DNA from: NORP233 sp050186825
Lineage (GTDB): Bacteria > Planctomycetota > J058
Reading direction: 5' to 3'
Length of the DNA: 64,000 nt
NCBI GenBank assembly: GCA_050186825.1
Contig: JBFWYD010000011.1
Location: forward strand, 110,698 to 174,697
Shown here: in pieces, positions 54,279 to 64,000 of the stretch
Numbering within the stretch: the first letter of the stretch is position 1
Layout: each line of letters starts with the position of its first letter
The notes under the pieces: model-generated
The model's database searches: none
The model's input: the letters and a program-made list of their open reading frames with translations, nothing else
Told to the model about the DNA's origin: nothing
Position numbers and translations under genes: made by a program

Positions 54279-55760
54279 CTAGCGGCTCCAGCGGGCCAGG
54301 TAGTCCTCGAGCCGCAGCTTCTTGCGCGCGCTGTCCGAGGTCATGTAGCGGACCTTGCCGTAGATCGGCCGCTCGGGGCCCCAGGCGCGGTCGTAGCGGC
54401 CGAAGACCCAGGCGATCCCCGAGTAGGAGTTGGGGTCGCGGCCGTCGAGGGCGTAGCGGTCGTTGAGCAGGACGAGCCGCTCGAAGGCCTCCTGCGGGTC
54501 GCGGCTCCAGGCGATCGCGAGCTTGCCCCAGAGCATGCGCAGGTAGTTGTGGATCCGGCCCTCGGCGCGGAGCTGGCGCTGCGCCGCGTTCCAGAGCGGG
54601 TCCGCGGTGCGCGCCCCCTCGAGCTCCTCGAGCGAGTAGAGGCGCTCGCGCGGGTCGCGCTGGTGCTGGGCCAGGGTCTCCTGGGCCCAGGCGGGGACGC
54701 CCGAGTAGGACTCGCAGTCGCCGCCGCGGGCGCAGTTGATCGCGCCCAGCTCGCGCCAGGTCGCGAGCTGATCGAGGAAGGCCTCGGCCCCGGGGCTCAT
54801 CCCCCAGTAGCCCTCCTTCTGGCCCTTGATCGGACCGCTGACCTTCCCCGGGTCCCAGCCCTCGCGCTCGGCCAGGGCCCAGAACACCTCGTGCGCGCCG
54901 AGCTGGCCCCAGTGCAGCCAGGGCGAGAGCAGGCTCGCGCACTCGTCGTCGGGGTGGTTGCGCCCCTCGCCGTAGTGCTCCACGCGCGCCGCGAGGAAGC
55001 GCCCCAGCGCGGCGCGCGCCGCGCGCTCGCCGCCGGTGACGCCCGCGACCGGGCCGATCCCCTGCGCGATCGGGAGGTCCGCGATCTGGGGCGCCGCGAG
55101 GTCGGTCGCGGGCCAGCGACGGAGCACGCTCTCCGGAAGCTCGGGCGCGGGCGGCAGGCCGCGCAGGCCGCCCCGCAGCGGGTCGGGCGCGGGCCCCTGC
55201 TCGAGGTGGCCGAGCAGCTCCTTCTGGTGCACGCGGCGCAGCGCGTGGGCGCGCGAGAACACCCGCGTCCCGCCGCGCAGCGGCGAGAGCCCGAGGCCGT
55301 CCACGGCCGCCAGTCGCACGTCGAGGCGCGCCCCCGCGGCCGCGAGCATCCGGGGCAGGAAGAAGCAGGGGTAGTCGTCGCCCACCACCAGGCAGGCGCG
55401 CTCGGCCAGGGCGGCGAGCAGGCCCTTGCCCGCGCCCGGCGACGGCTCGAGGTAGGGGTAGTAGCGGACCGCGGCCAGGCGCGCGCAGCGGGCCTGCTGG
55501 TCGCGCATCCCCTCGACCACGAAGGAGTGGAAGCGCGCCGCGGCGTGGAGGTGTCCGCAGCGCAGCGCCTCGAGGATCAAGAGCGGGCGCCCGAGCGCCC
55601 GGCAAGCCGCCAGCGCGTGGTCGAGCGCGTGGCTCCAGCGCGTGCGGCGGGCCGCCGTCATCCAGTAGAGGACGTAGTCGCGCTCGGGCCGGAGCGGCGC
55701 CGCGTTCAGGTCCCGCAGCCTTGCCGCGGGGACCGGACTCTCGAGCTCGAGCGCGCTCAT
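54279..55760 (-). CDS. Class II CPD photolyase
   Basis: 493 residues. The C-terminal FAD-binding part has the class II hallmarks: RIHNYLRMLWGKLAIAW, NDRYALDGRDPNSYSGIAW and RPIYGKVRYM, plus SGPIKGQKEGYWGM and LSPWLHWGQLGAHEV. The N-terminal alpha/beta domain begins around DYVLYWMTAARRTRWSHAL, as in class II enzymes. It repairs UV-induced cyclobutane pyrimidine dimers using blue light and reduced FAD. Class II photolyases are found in planctomycetes and a few other bacteria. The ATG overlaps the stop of the upstream gene by four bases (ATGA), so the two form one operon. Confidence 0.95.
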   Translation of the reverse strand: MSALELESPVPAARLRDLNAAPLRPERDYVLYWMTAARRTRWSHALDHALAACRALGRPLLILEALRCGHLHAAARFHSFVVEGMRDQQARCARLAAVRYYPYLEPSPGAGKGLLAALAERACLVVGDDYPCFFLPRMLAAAGARLDVRLAAVDGLGLSPLRGGTRVFSRAHALRRVHQKELLGHLEQGPAPDPLRGGLRGLPPAPELPESVLRRWPATDLAAPQIADLPIAQGIGPVAGVTGGERAARAALGRFLAARVEHYGEGRNHPDDECASLLSPWLHWGQLGAHEVFWALAEREGWDPGKVSGPIKGQKEGYWGMSPGAEAFLDQLATWRELGAINCARGGDCESYSGVPAWAQETLAQHQRDPRERLYSLEELEGARTADPLWNAAQRQLRAEGRIHNYLRMLWGKLAIAWSRDPQEAFERLVLLNDRYALDGRDPNSYSGIAWVFGRYDRAWGPERPIYGKVRYMTSDSARKKLRLEDYLARWSR

Positions 55761-56569
55761 CCCTCGAAGGCTCCCTCCACGCAGAGCCGCGCGGCCAGGT
55801 CCTGGGCGAGCTGGCGCAGCGGCGCGCGCAGGGCGTCCGCCAGCGGCTGAGGCGCCACCACCAGCAGCTCGTGCCAGGCCCGCGGCAGCACGGCGTCGCT
55901 CGGGACTCGCCCCACCAGCAGCGAGCGGCCGTCCCGGGCCAGGGCGCGCGCCAGCCGGGCCCGCAGCTCGACGTAGGTGCGGTGCGCCTTGACCGCGCGC
56001 GGCGACTTGTTGAACAGGTAGTAGAGCACCGCGCCCTCGGGCGCCGCGGCCAGCCCGCGCTCGAGCAGCTCGTGGCGGGTGAACAGGTCGTAGGGGTCGA
56101 CGAGCAGCAGGTCGGGGCCCGCGCCCACCGGCGGCCGCAGCGCCTCCTCGCCGTCCGCGAGGCTCAGCGCCTCGGCCGCGCCGCTCCGCCGCCAGGCCTG
56201 GAGCCGGAGCGGGTCCTTGTCGAAGACCGCGGCCGCCCCGGCCGCCTCGCCCCAGGCGTCGAGCACCAGCCGCGCGGTCGAGGGCAGCCGCCCACGCACG
56301 CGGTGCGCCGCCAGCAGCTCGAGCAGGCGCGGCGCCGGGAGCGCCTCGAGGCGCGCGGCGCTGACGGGCACCAGCGGGTAGTCGGGCGCCCCCGCGAAGG
56401 GGTCGAGCAGCCGCAGCGGCCCCCCGCGCGCCGCGAGCAGCGCCTCGGCCACCGCCACCGCCCAGGCTCCCTTGAACAGGTCGCCCCAGGACCCGGGCTC
56501 GTAGCGCAGGTTGAGCTCGGGGTTCTGCTCGCGGTCCTCGACCTTCCAGCTCCAGCCCGTCTCGCGCAT
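55757..56569 (-). CDS. Methyltransferase-like protein coupled to photolyase
   Basis: 270 residues. A Rossmann-like layout is visible: LNLRYEPGSWGDLFKG, LRLLDPFAGAPDYPLVPVS as the SAM-binding-type loop, AAAVFDKDPLRLQAWR and DLLLVDPYDLFTRHELL as the strand-4 motif. The latter resembles DPPY-like motifs of nucleic-acid N6 methyltransferases but lacks the second Pro. NLRYEPGSWGDLFKGAW is reminiscent of the RlmJ N-terminus (HAGNxADVxKH). A DNA/RNA methyltransferase or repair accessory is possible; activity cannot be inferred with confidence. It precedes and overlaps the photolyase gene. Confidence 0.7.
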   Translation of the reverse strand: MRETGWSWKVEDREQNPELNLRYEPGSWGDLFKGAWAVAVAEALLAARGGPLRLLDPFAGAPDYPLVPVSAARLEALPAPRLLELLAAHRVRGRLPSTARLVLDAWGEAAGAAAVFDKDPLRLQAWRRSGAAEALSLADGEEALRPPVGAGPDLLLVDPYDLFTRHELLERGLAAAPEGAVLYYLFNKSPRAVKAHRTYVELRARLARALARDGRSLLVGRVPSDAVLPRAWHELLVVAPQPLADALRAPLRQLAQDLAARLCVEGAFEG

Positions 56570-56667
56570 GCGGGCAGGATCCTACGGGAGGCCGCTGCGA
56601 ATCTTCGCGCGGAGTCCGGAGTCCTTGGGAGCCCCGCAGCGTCGCGCAGGGGCCGGAGTAGCAAGAG

Positions 56668-57055
56668 ACCTCGTGCCCGTGCCGTGCCCGTGCCCGTTCT
56701 TGCTCGACCACGCCTCGAGCGCCCTCACCGATCCTGTCGCCCCGCGCCTCGGCCCCACCCGCCCGCGCCAGGCGAAGCTCTGCGCCGGCTTCGACGCGAC
56801 CCCGGCCGTGGAGCCGCGCCTGCGCGGGTCCTGGAGCCCTCTGCGTGCCTCTGCGGGCTCTGCGCCGACATCCAACGGTCTCGCAGTCCCTGGCGACTCG
56901 GGCTCGGATCCCGACTCCGTCGGACGACGAGACGTCCTCGTGCGGTCGAGGCCGCCATGGCCGACGAGAGCGAGTGAGCTCGCGCAGAGATCGCAGAGGC
57001 GCGCAGAGGGCACCCGATCGGGCGAGGGCGCGGCTTCGAGTCCGGAGGGGTTCGT
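56668..57055 (-). repeat. Dispersed unit B, copy 2 (inverted)
   Basis: Its complement aligns throughout with 41641-41985: the landmarks gatcgggtgccctctgcg, gacgtctcgtcgtccgacgg, aggacccgcgcaggcg and a gggcacgggcacgggcac end recur in order. Together with the neighbouring repeats it fills most of a 1469-base gene-free region (56570-58038) with no gene supportable. Confidence 0.8.
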
Positions 57056-57065
57056 CGGCTGCGTG

Positions 57066-57121
57066 GTCTCGGCCTCGGCCTCGCCTTCGGACTCGGACTC
57101 GGACTCGGACTCGGACTCGGA
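57066..57121 (+). repeat. TCGGNC hexamer tract
   Basis: Tandem tcggac/tcggcc hexamers adjoining unit B copy 2, mirroring the arrangement at 41547-41632. Confidence 0.75.
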
Positions 57122-57124
57122 CAC

Positions 57125-57330
57125 CCCGCCCCTTCGCGTTCCTCCGCGTCTTTCCCGGCCTCACTCCACCGGGGGTCCTTCGCGATCTCCGCGTCTTTCC
57201 CGGCCGGACTCCACCGCACGAGGCTTCGCGACTCTGCGCCTTTGCGCCTTTGCGTTGAACGAACCGCCCTGGCAGCTCCGTGACCCCTCCGCCTCCCAGA
57301 GCACGCCCGCGAATCGGAAGCCCAGCAGGG
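57125..57330 (-). repeat. Dispersed CTTTGCG ladder repeat
   Basis: Contains ctgcgcctttgcgcctttgc followed by gttgaacgaaccgcc, like the edge of the element at 62633-62791 and the one at 19676. Also a two-fold repeat of cgcgtctttcccggcc with actccac. It faces the copy at 57502, forming an inverted pair around a 170-base spacer that holds a hairpin (CCGTGTTGCTCGA ... TCGAGCAACACGG). Confidence 0.65.
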
Positions 57331-57501
57331 AGCCCTGCCGTGGTGGTGCGCCCGCCGGATTCGCGGGCGCGCTGCGGGAGGCGAAGGACCAGGAGCCGCG
57401 ACGGCGGTTCGCGGGCGCGGAGGCCGAGCTGCGCTCGGCCACACCGCTTGCGCCGTGTTGCTCGACCTCGGGCGCTGCGCGCCCTCGCTCGAGCAACACG
57501 G

Positions 57502-57660
57502 TCATTCAACGCAAAGGCGCCAAGACGCAGAGGCGCGAAGAGGTCGTGGGACTTCGAGGGCGGGAAAGGAACGAAGAACGCGAAGGTCGCGGTTGACTTC
57601 GAGGGCGGGAAAGGCACGAAGAACGCGAAGGTCGGATCGTGCGTCGCCTCGGTCTAGGTA
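57502..57660 (+). repeat. 159-bp ladder repeat, left copy of inverted pair
   Basis: Starts tcattcaacgcaaaggcgcc and ends cctcggtctaggta. Counted by eye against the complement of 62633-62791 it has 5 mismatches in 159 bases and no gap. Internally it holds two near-copies of gagggcgggaaaggNacgaa. The pair brackets the TPM-domain gene and its neighbour. Confidence 0.92.
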
Positions 57661-57724
57661 GGCGGACCTGCTGTGCCAATCTAGGTGAGACACCCAGCCT
57701 CTCGAAATTAGCGTAGCGGGCGGG

Positions 57725-57955
57725 GACGGGACTCGGACTCGGACTCGGTCTCGGCCTCGGACTCGGTCTCGGCCTCGGCCTCGGCCTCGGACTCGGCCTC
57801 GGCCTCGGTCTCGGTCTCGGCCCCGGCGTCGGACTCGGTCTCGGTCTCGGTCTCGGCCCCGGCGTCGGACTCGGCCCCGGCCTCGGTCTCGGACCCGGTC
57901 TCGGACTCGGCCTCGGTCTCGGCCTCGGTCGCGGCCTCGGTCGCGGCCTCGGCCC
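57725..57955 (+). repeat. TCGGNC hexamer tract (long)
   Basis: About 230 bases of tcggac/tcggcc/tcggtc hexamers just inside the left 159-bp repeat. A complementary tract (62461-62625) sits just inside the right copy, so the inverted arms extend beyond the 159 bases in composition if not in exact sequence. Confidence 0.9.
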
Positions 57956-58009
57956 CGCGGCGCGACGGGCTGCGGCCCAGGTTCGCGTCATCTCCCACCA
58001 CGACCCGCG

Positions 58010-58015
58010 TAGACT
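58010..58015 (+). promoter_or_regulatory. Candidate -10 element (TAGACT)
   Basis: GTAGACT identical to that at 31448-31454, 24 bases before ATG 58039. No -35 recognised. Confidence 0.45.
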
Positions 58016-58038
58016 CGGCGCCCCCGCAGGAGCCCTGC

Positions 58039-61000
58039 ATGGCCGCACGTCCGCTCTTTCCGCTCGCGCTGGCGCTCTGCGCGGCCTTCGCCGGCGTCGC
58101 GCGCGCGGCGTCTCCTGTCCCTCCCTTCCCGGCCGATCGGGTCGCCGTGGGCGAAGGCGTCAGCGACACCTTCAAGGGGCTGCGCCAGGACCTGGCGCAC
58201 TTCGAGAGCGCGCTCGGGGTGGACTACCGGGTGTGCGTGGTGCGCTACTCGGACCCGCAGGACCGACCCGGGCGCGAGCACTCGGCGAGCGCCGTGAAGT
58301 ACGCGGACCAGGTGTTCGAGGCCTGGCGGCCGCAGCTCGACGCGCGACGCTCGCTGGTGATCGTGCTCGCGCTCGAGAACCGCGGGGTCGCGATCCACCC
58401 GGGGTCGGACTGGGCGCGGCTCGGCTTCGAGCAGGGCGCGATCACGCGGGCGATCGACCAGTCGACCTTCGCCGTGTTCGCGCGCTCGGGCGACTACGCC
58501 GGCGCGATCTCGCGTCTGGTCGAGGCCGTGGACCTGGTGCTGGTGCTGAGCAAGGACGCCCACACCCGGCGCAAGGCGGAGCTCGAGGAGCGGCACCAGC
58601 GCCTCGAGGACGAGCGCAGCCACTTCGTCCGCCGGCTGACCGACGACCAGGCGCTGAACACCGCCCCCGCCGCGCGCCGCGGGCTGCTCGACTGCCAGCG
58701 CGCCCTGGAGGAGGCGGGCGAGGCGCTGCGCAAGGTGGCGGTCCACCTCTCGGTGGGCGACCTCGTCCCGGCCGACGCCTTGCTCGCGAGCGCCGTGGGC
58801 CTGCTGGACGTGGCCAAGACCACGCGCGAGGACGCGCTCGCGGCGCAGCAGCTCCACGAGGAGCTGCGCAAGCGCGCCCCCGCGCGGCTGGGCGAGGTCG
58901 CGGTCCGCCTGCGCGCGCTCCAGGACGCGCCCGCGCTCTGGGACGCACCCTTCGACGTCGAGCCGGTCAAGGCCCTGCTCGCGCGCGCGGCCGCGCAGCT
59001 CGAGGCGGCGCGCGTGCTCGAGCGCGACGCCGACCTCGCGCGCGCCGTGCGCGAGGCCGACGCCGCGGCGGGGCTGCTCGACGACGCGGAGCGCGTGTTC
59101 CAGGAGGCCTGGCGCTGGCACTTCCTGAAGACGCGCGTGCTCCCGGGCGTGGCCGCGGGCCTGGCGCTCCTGGCCGCGCTCGCGCTGCTGACCTTCCACG
59201 CCATGATGCGGCGCGCGCGCCGCGGCGAGCTCGAGCGCCACACCGACCTCTGGCGCCGGCGCGCGGCGGCCCTGCGCGAGCGGCTCGAGGCCCTGTGCGA
59301 CGCCTGCCCGCTCCTGCTCGAGGACCCGGCGCTCCCGGCGCGGCTCGAGGGCGAGAGCCTGGAGGCCTTCCGCCCCGTGGCCGCGGCCGTGGACGGCCTG
59401 CGCCTGGGCCTCGCCGCCGCGCGCGAGCGCCTGGACGCGGTCGAGGCCCGCGCCGCGCGCGCCCCCTGGCTGGGCTGGCGGACGTGGGTCGAGTGCGTGG
59501 AGCAGCTCCTCGCCCGGGAGATCGCCTTCGGAGGCGCGCTGCCGCCGCCGGCCTCCTTCCAGGGCCAGCTGCTCCTGCCCGGCGCCGCCCCCGAGCTGGC
59601 GGGGCCCGCGGGCGCCCTCTTCGACGGGCTGGAGCAGCTCGCGGGCAAGGCTCGCCGCCTGGCGCCGCCCCTCGAGGAGCTGATCGCCACCCTGCCCGCG
59701 CAGCTGGCGGAGCTCGCCAGGCGGCTCCGCGAGGCGCGCGCCGGGCTGCCGCAGGAGTCGGTGGGCTTCCGCGCCGAGTTCGACACGCTCGACGAGGAGC
59801 TGGCGAGCGCGCAGGAGCGCGCCCGCCGCGACCCGGTGGGGACCATCGAGGCCGTGGGCGGGCTCGACGCGCACCTGGACAAGCTCGAGCTGCGGCTCGG
59901 GCGCGCGCGCCAGGCGCTGCGGGTCGCCGCCGAGCTCGACGGCGAGGTGGCGGCGATCCAGGCTCGCATCGACGAGCTGCGCCAGGGCGGGCTGCGGCTG
60001 CGCGAGCCCGGCTTCGAGCCCGAGGCCGCGCTGGAGCGCGCGCGCGAGCTCGCGGGGCGCGCGCGCGACGCGGCGGCCACGGCGGACGACAAGGCCTGCG
60101 AGGAGCACGCCGCCCACGCGCGCCGGCTGGTCGAGGAGGTCCGCGCGCGGGCCGAGACCGCGCTGCGGGCGCGCGAGGCGCTGGCCCCGCGGATCGAGTC
60201 CTTGCGCCAGGAGCGCGCGGCCCTGGCCGAGCGCCTGCCTCGGACCCGCGAGCTCCTGGCCGAGCTCCAGCGCGAGCACGCGGACACGGCGCTCTGGCCC
60301 GCGCTCGACAACGCCGAGGAGGCCGAGGCGGCCCTGGCCCACGCCGGTCTGTGCCTGGACCAGGCCGCCGCCGCCGGGACGCCGGAGGAGCAGCGCTACC
60401 TGGCGGGCGAGGAGCTGGTCGCGCGCGCGGCGCGGATCCTGCGCGACGTGACCGAGCTCTTCGACGAGGTGCCCCAGAAGCAGGAGGAGCTGGTCGAGGC
60501 CCGCCGCGAGGCGGAGCGCGCCCTGCGCGACGGGCGCGACGCCCTGCGCGGCGTGGAGCGCGACCTGCGCGAGAGCGACGCCCACGCCAGCGTGGGCGCG
60601 CTGCGCCAGCGCGAGGCGCTGGGCACCCTGCTCGCCGAGGAGCAGTCGCGCCAGCAGGAGCCGCGCCCCGACTGGCTCGTACGCCAGCGGCGCTGGACCA
60701 CCCTCGCCGAGGGGGCGGCGGCCCTGGCCGAGCAGCTCGCGCGCGAGCGCGCCGCGCGCGAGGAGACGGAGTCCCTGGCGAACACCCTCGAGCAGCGCTT
60801 CGCCGCGCTGCGGGCCAAGCTGGAGGCGAGCGAGGACGACCGGGCCAGCGTCAACCACCGCGCCGACGCGCTCGCGGACGAGCTGAGCGAGACCCTGGCC
60901 GGGCTCGACGCCGAGCGCCAGGACTGGCCGGCGCGGCTGAGCGAGCTGCGGGTGCTCGACGGCCGGCTGCGCGCCCTCGAGGACGACGTGCGCGACGAGC

Positions 61001-61503
61001 TCCAGCTCGCAGAGGCCGCGCGGCGGGCCGTCACGCGCGCCGTCGCCGCGGTGTCCGCGGTGCGAGGCGTCAACACGCGGGAGGCCTGGGACGAGCTGAA
61101 CGCCGCGCGCGCCGAGCTGGCGCGCCAGCGCTACGAGCAGGCCCAGGGCCTGGCCGAGCGCGCCGAGCGCGAGCTCGTCAAGGCCGAGGAGCGCGAGCGA
61201 CGCGCCCAGGAGGAGCGCGAGCGTTACCGGGCCGCCGCCGCGCTCAACCCGAGACCGAGGTCCACCTTCGGCTCCTCGTGGGCGAGCAGCTTCCAGAGCT
61301 CGTCCTCCTACGCGAGCACGCCGAGCTTCGGCAGCACCCCCAGCACGAACAGCTACTCGAGCTACGACAGCTCGAGCAGCGGCTCCAGCTACGGCAGCTC
61401 GAGCAGCGGCTCCAGCTACGACAGCTCGAGCGGGTCGAGCTCGTACGACAGCTCCAGCGGCTCGAGCTCCTACGAGAGCAGCTCCGGCGGGAGCTCCTGG
61501 TAG
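58039..61503 (+). CDS. Giant TPM-domain protein with long coiled coil and Ser/Tyr-rich tail
   Basis: 1154 residues. Signal peptide (LFPLALALCAAFAGVARA), then an extracytoplasmic TPM/YgcG-like domain at about 28-170 (DYRVCVVRYSDPQD, LVIVLALENRGVAIHPGSD). After a helical region a single membrane helix (LPGVAAGLALLAALALLTF) lies near residue 365. About 670 residues of charged, heptad-rich helix follow in the cytoplasm. The C-terminal 70 residues are tandem SSYDSSSSG-type repeats ending GGSSW, as in the Gly/Ser-rich tail of ordinary TPM proteins but Tyr-rich. Usual TPM proteins have about 250-300 residues, so the coiled coil is a large expansion. It may be a transmembrane scaffold. It lies between inverted repeats. 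Confidence 0.85.
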   Translation: MAARPLFPLALALCAAFAGVARAASPVPPFPADRVAVGEGVSDTFKGLRQDLAHFESALGVDYRVCVVRYSDPQDRPGREHSASAVKYADQVFEAWRPQLDARRSLVIVLALENRGVAIHPGSDWARLGFEQGAITRAIDQSTFAVFARSGDYAGAISRLVEAVDLVLVLSKDAHTRRKAELEERHQRLEDERSHFVRRLTDDQALNTAPAARRGLLDCQRALEEAGEALRKVAVHLSVGDLVPADALLASAVGLLDVAKTTREDALAAQQLHEELRKRAPARLGEVAVRLRALQDAPALWDAPFDVEPVKALLARAAAQLEAARVLERDADLARAVREADAAAGLLDDAERVFQEAWRWHFLKTRVLPGVAAGLALLAALALLTFHAMMRRARRGELERHTDLWRRRAAALRERLEALCDACPLLLEDPALPARLEGESLEAFRPVAAAVDGLRLGLAAARERLDAVEARAARAPWLGWRTWVECVEQLLAREIAFGGALPPPASFQGQLLLPGAAPELAGPAGALFDGLEQLAGKARRLAPPLEELIATLPAQLAELARRLREARAGLPQESVGFRAEFDTLDEELASAQERARRDPVGTIEAVGGLDAHLDKLELRLGRARQALRVAAELDGEVAAIQARIDELRQGGLRLREPGFEPEAALERARELAGRARDAAATADDKACEEHAAHARRLVEEVRARAETALRAREALAPRIESLRQERAALAERLPRTRELLAELQREHADTALWPALDNAEEAEAALAHAGLCLDQAAAAGTPEEQRYLAGEELVARAARILRDVTELFDEVPQKQEELVEARREAERALRDGRDALRGVERDLRESDAHASVGALRQREALGTLLAEEQSRQQEPRPDWLVRQRRWTTLAEGAAALAEQLARERAAREETESLANTLEQRFAALRAKLEASEDDRASVNHRADALADELSETLAGLDAERQDWPARLSELRVLDGRLRALEDDVRDELQLAEAARRAVTRAVAAVSAVRGVNTREAWDELNAARAELARQRYEQAQGLAERAERELVKAEERERRAQEERERYRAAAALNPRPRSTFGSSWASSFQSSSSYASTPSFGSTPSTNSYSSYDSSSSGSSYGSSSSGSSYDSSSGSSSYDSSSGSSSYESSSGGSSW

Positions 61504-61505
61504 GC

Positions 61506-62114
61506 GTGCCGGGGCCGCGCGTCCCACGCGCCCGAGCGCTCGGCCTCGGGGCGGCCGCCCTGGCGCTCCTCCTCCCGCTCTGGCTGCTGCCCGTCCTCCG
61601 CGCGCTGAGCGCGCCGGTCGCCGTTCGCGTGGCCCTGAGCGCGGGCGGCGAGCGCGACCCGTGGGGCGAGCCCTGGCCCATCGACGGCACGCGCGCCGCG
61701 CTGGACCCCGACGGGCAGTGGGTCTCTCCGGCGCCGCCCGGCCAGCTGAGCCGGTCGCTGACCGTGGCCTGGCGCTACCACCTGGGCCTCGCGGCGCTCC
61801 TGCTCTGGGCGGCCCTGCCCCTCGCTCCGGCGGCGCCCTTCGACGCGCGCGCCCCGCGCGCCTGGGGGCGATACATCCTGCTCGCCGCCTACCCCGCGAC
61901 CTTCCTCGCCTTCTGCGGCTATCGCCTGGGCGAGGCCAGCGGCGACCTCGTGCGCCAGGCCTCACCGCTGCTCGTGGCTCGCCCCCGGGTCGCCGGCGCG
62001 CTGCTCGGCGTGGGCGCGGGCCTGCTGTGGGCCGCGCTGCGGACCGCGCTCGCCGCGCGCGCCGCGCGCGCAGAGGAAGGCGGTGGAGCGGAGGTCGGGA
62101 CGCCGGGCGTTTGA
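61506..62114 (+). CDS. Hypothetical membrane protein
   Basis: 202 residues from GTG 61506, two bases after the stop of the TPM gene, so probably co-transcribed with it. Hydrophobic segments: ALGLGAAALALLLPLWLLPV (N-terminal), LGLAALLLWAALPLAPAAPF, GRYILLAAYPATFLAFCGY and VAGALLGVGAGLLWAAL. The loop after the first helix contains GGERDPWGEPWPIDGTRAAL, a short pattern like that of pseudopilin-type proteins (DPWG.P) but without other pilin features. No family is recognised; a membrane partner of the TPM protein is plausible. Confidence 0.65.
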   Translation: MPGPRVPRARALGLGAAALALLLPLWLLPVLRALSAPVAVRVALSAGGERDPWGEPWPIDGTRAALDPDGQWVSPAPPGQLSRSLTVAWRYHLGLAALLLWAALPLAPAAPFDARAPRAWGRYILLAAYPATFLAFCGYRLGEASGDLVRQASPLLVARPRVAGALLGVGAGLLWAALRTALAARAARAEEGGGAEVGTPGV

Positions 62115-62162
62115 TCGATTCAGTCGCCGCGCTCGCGCTCGTCGACGACGCCGCGAACGAGA

Positions 62163-62262
62163 CCACGGAGGGACGCCCCGCCTTCGGACTCGAAGTCGCG
62201 CCCTCGCCCGATCGAGCGCCCTCTGCGTGCCTCTGCGATCTCTGCGCTGAGAAGGGCCGCGG
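62163..62262 (+). repeat. Dispersed unit B, partial copy 3
   Basis: ggactcgaagtcgcgccctc, gatcgagcgccctctgcgtg and cctctgcgatctctgcgc match the start of unit B at 41641. The rest of the unit is absent or diverged. It belongs to an 807-base gene-free region (62115-62921) made of repeats, including a short ladder at 62385-62410. Confidence 0.7.
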
Positions 62263-62460
62263 ATTCCGTTCACGTCGTCCAACTCGCCCTCGGACCCGAG
62301 CGCGGCTGCGATCGCTGGCCACGCCGCGTCCGGAGGGTCTGCGCGCGAGCGAGGGCTGGTCGCGCGCCCTTGTTATTCGAACGCAGAGACGCAGAGGCGC
62401 GAAGAACGCCATGGACTGTGAGCGCGTGCCTGCCGGGCGTGGACCGCAATCCGATCCGTG

Positions 62461-62625
<165 letters not shown>

Positions 62626-62632
62626 CTACCTA

Positions 62633-62791
62633 TACCTAGTCCGAGGCGACGCACGATCCGACCTTCGCGTTCTTCGTGCCTTTCCCGCCCTCGAAGTCAA
62701 CCGCGACCTTCGCGGTCTTCGTTCCTTTCCCGCCCTCTAAGTCCCACGACCTCTTCGCGCCTCTGCGCCTTGGCGTCTTTGCGTTGAATGA
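62633..62791 (-). repeat. 159-bp ladder repeat, right copy of inverted pair
   Basis: Complement of 57502-57660 with about 97% identity by eye. It begins tacctagtccgaggcgacgc and ends gcgttgaatga, and is followed by a segment (aaccgctcccgcagctcctg) also related to the flank of the copies at 19676 and 57125. Confidence 0.92.
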
Positions 62792-62921
62792 ACCGCTCCC
62801 GCAGCTCCTGATCCCTCCGCCTTCGCCGCACGCCGGCGAATCCGAGCGCACCAGCTCGGCAGCGTCCGAGACCGAGTCGGAGGCCGAGGCCGCGCGGCGG
62901 CACGCTGGGTAGGCTCTGGGC

Positions 62922-63992
<1,071 letters not shown>

Positions 63993-64000
63993 GCGGTCGA

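Noticed and set aside
57725..57955. CRISPR array.
   Set aside because: The hexamers are contiguous with no unique spacers and no cas genes nearby; it is a simple-sequence tract.

Overview
The window is a very GC-rich bacterial chromosome segment (G or C at most wobble positions). Gene content and style point to Planctomycetota: several Hanks-type kinases with long TPR tails (one with a DWG instead of DFG motif), membrane-anchored squalene-cyclase-fold proteins, class II photolyase, a complete oleABCD hydrocarbon cluster and a second type II fatty-acid-synthase-like cluster. Myxococcota is the main alternative. No rRNA, tRNA, CRISPR or complete insertion sequence was seen.

Layout. 1-8.5 kb: a pseudokinase-AAA ATPase (cut by the window start), a kinase-TPR protein, and a convergent RND/MMPL exporter plus family-2 glycosyltransferase pair. 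8.6-15.2 kb: a secreted trypsin-like protease fused to a propeller-like domain, its tandem paralogue that has lost the catalytic triad, a remnant of a frameshifted gene, a small hypothetical protein and a zinc-finger membrane protein. 15.2-19.6 kb: a coupled minus-strand operon of an AfsA-like double-hotdog protein, a fatty acid hydroxylase/sterol desaturase and a PEP-utilising enzyme. 19.9-31.4 kb: the lipid core. A minus-strand operon (ketosynthase, ACP, two CrtI-like flavoproteins, FabZ, FabI-like reductase) diverges from plus-strand oleABCD. 31.5-41.2 kb: a parvulin-type chaperone, two membrane-anchored cyclase-fold paralogues around a second zinc-finger membrane protein, a coiled-coil protein with an actin-like ATPase, and a metalloprotease whose start lies in a (GA)27 microsatellite. 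42-56.6 kb: a fused MFS/spermidine-synthase-like protein, another kinase-TPR protein, a secreted peroxiredoxin, Kup, a fused HD hydrolase/PqqD-like/methyltransferase protein, a hybrid histidine kinase, class II photolyase and a coupled methyltransferase-like gene. 56.6-64 kb: repeat-rich DNA around a giant TPM-domain coiled-coil protein, ending in a kinase gene that is broken off at a perfect 58-bp palindrome.

Genes within operons are tightly coupled, with 4-base NTGA overlaps at nearly every junction. Intergenic DNA carries a family of dispersed repeats in three parts: CAAAGACG-like ladders, a roughly 390-bp unit, and TCGGNC hexamer tracts. One pair of 159-bp copies, about 97% identical by eye and inverted, brackets 5.3 kb. 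Several plus-strand genes share a TAGACT-like -10 element.

Functionally the centre of the window is lipid chemistry. OleA joins two acyl chains head to head and OleBCD finish the olefin. The divergent operon looks like a dedicated acyl-ACP pathway with two desaturase/isomerase-like flavoproteins and no ketoreductase, and the AfsA-hydroxylase operon may modify a related acyl product. All functions are read from sequence motifs; no database search was run.
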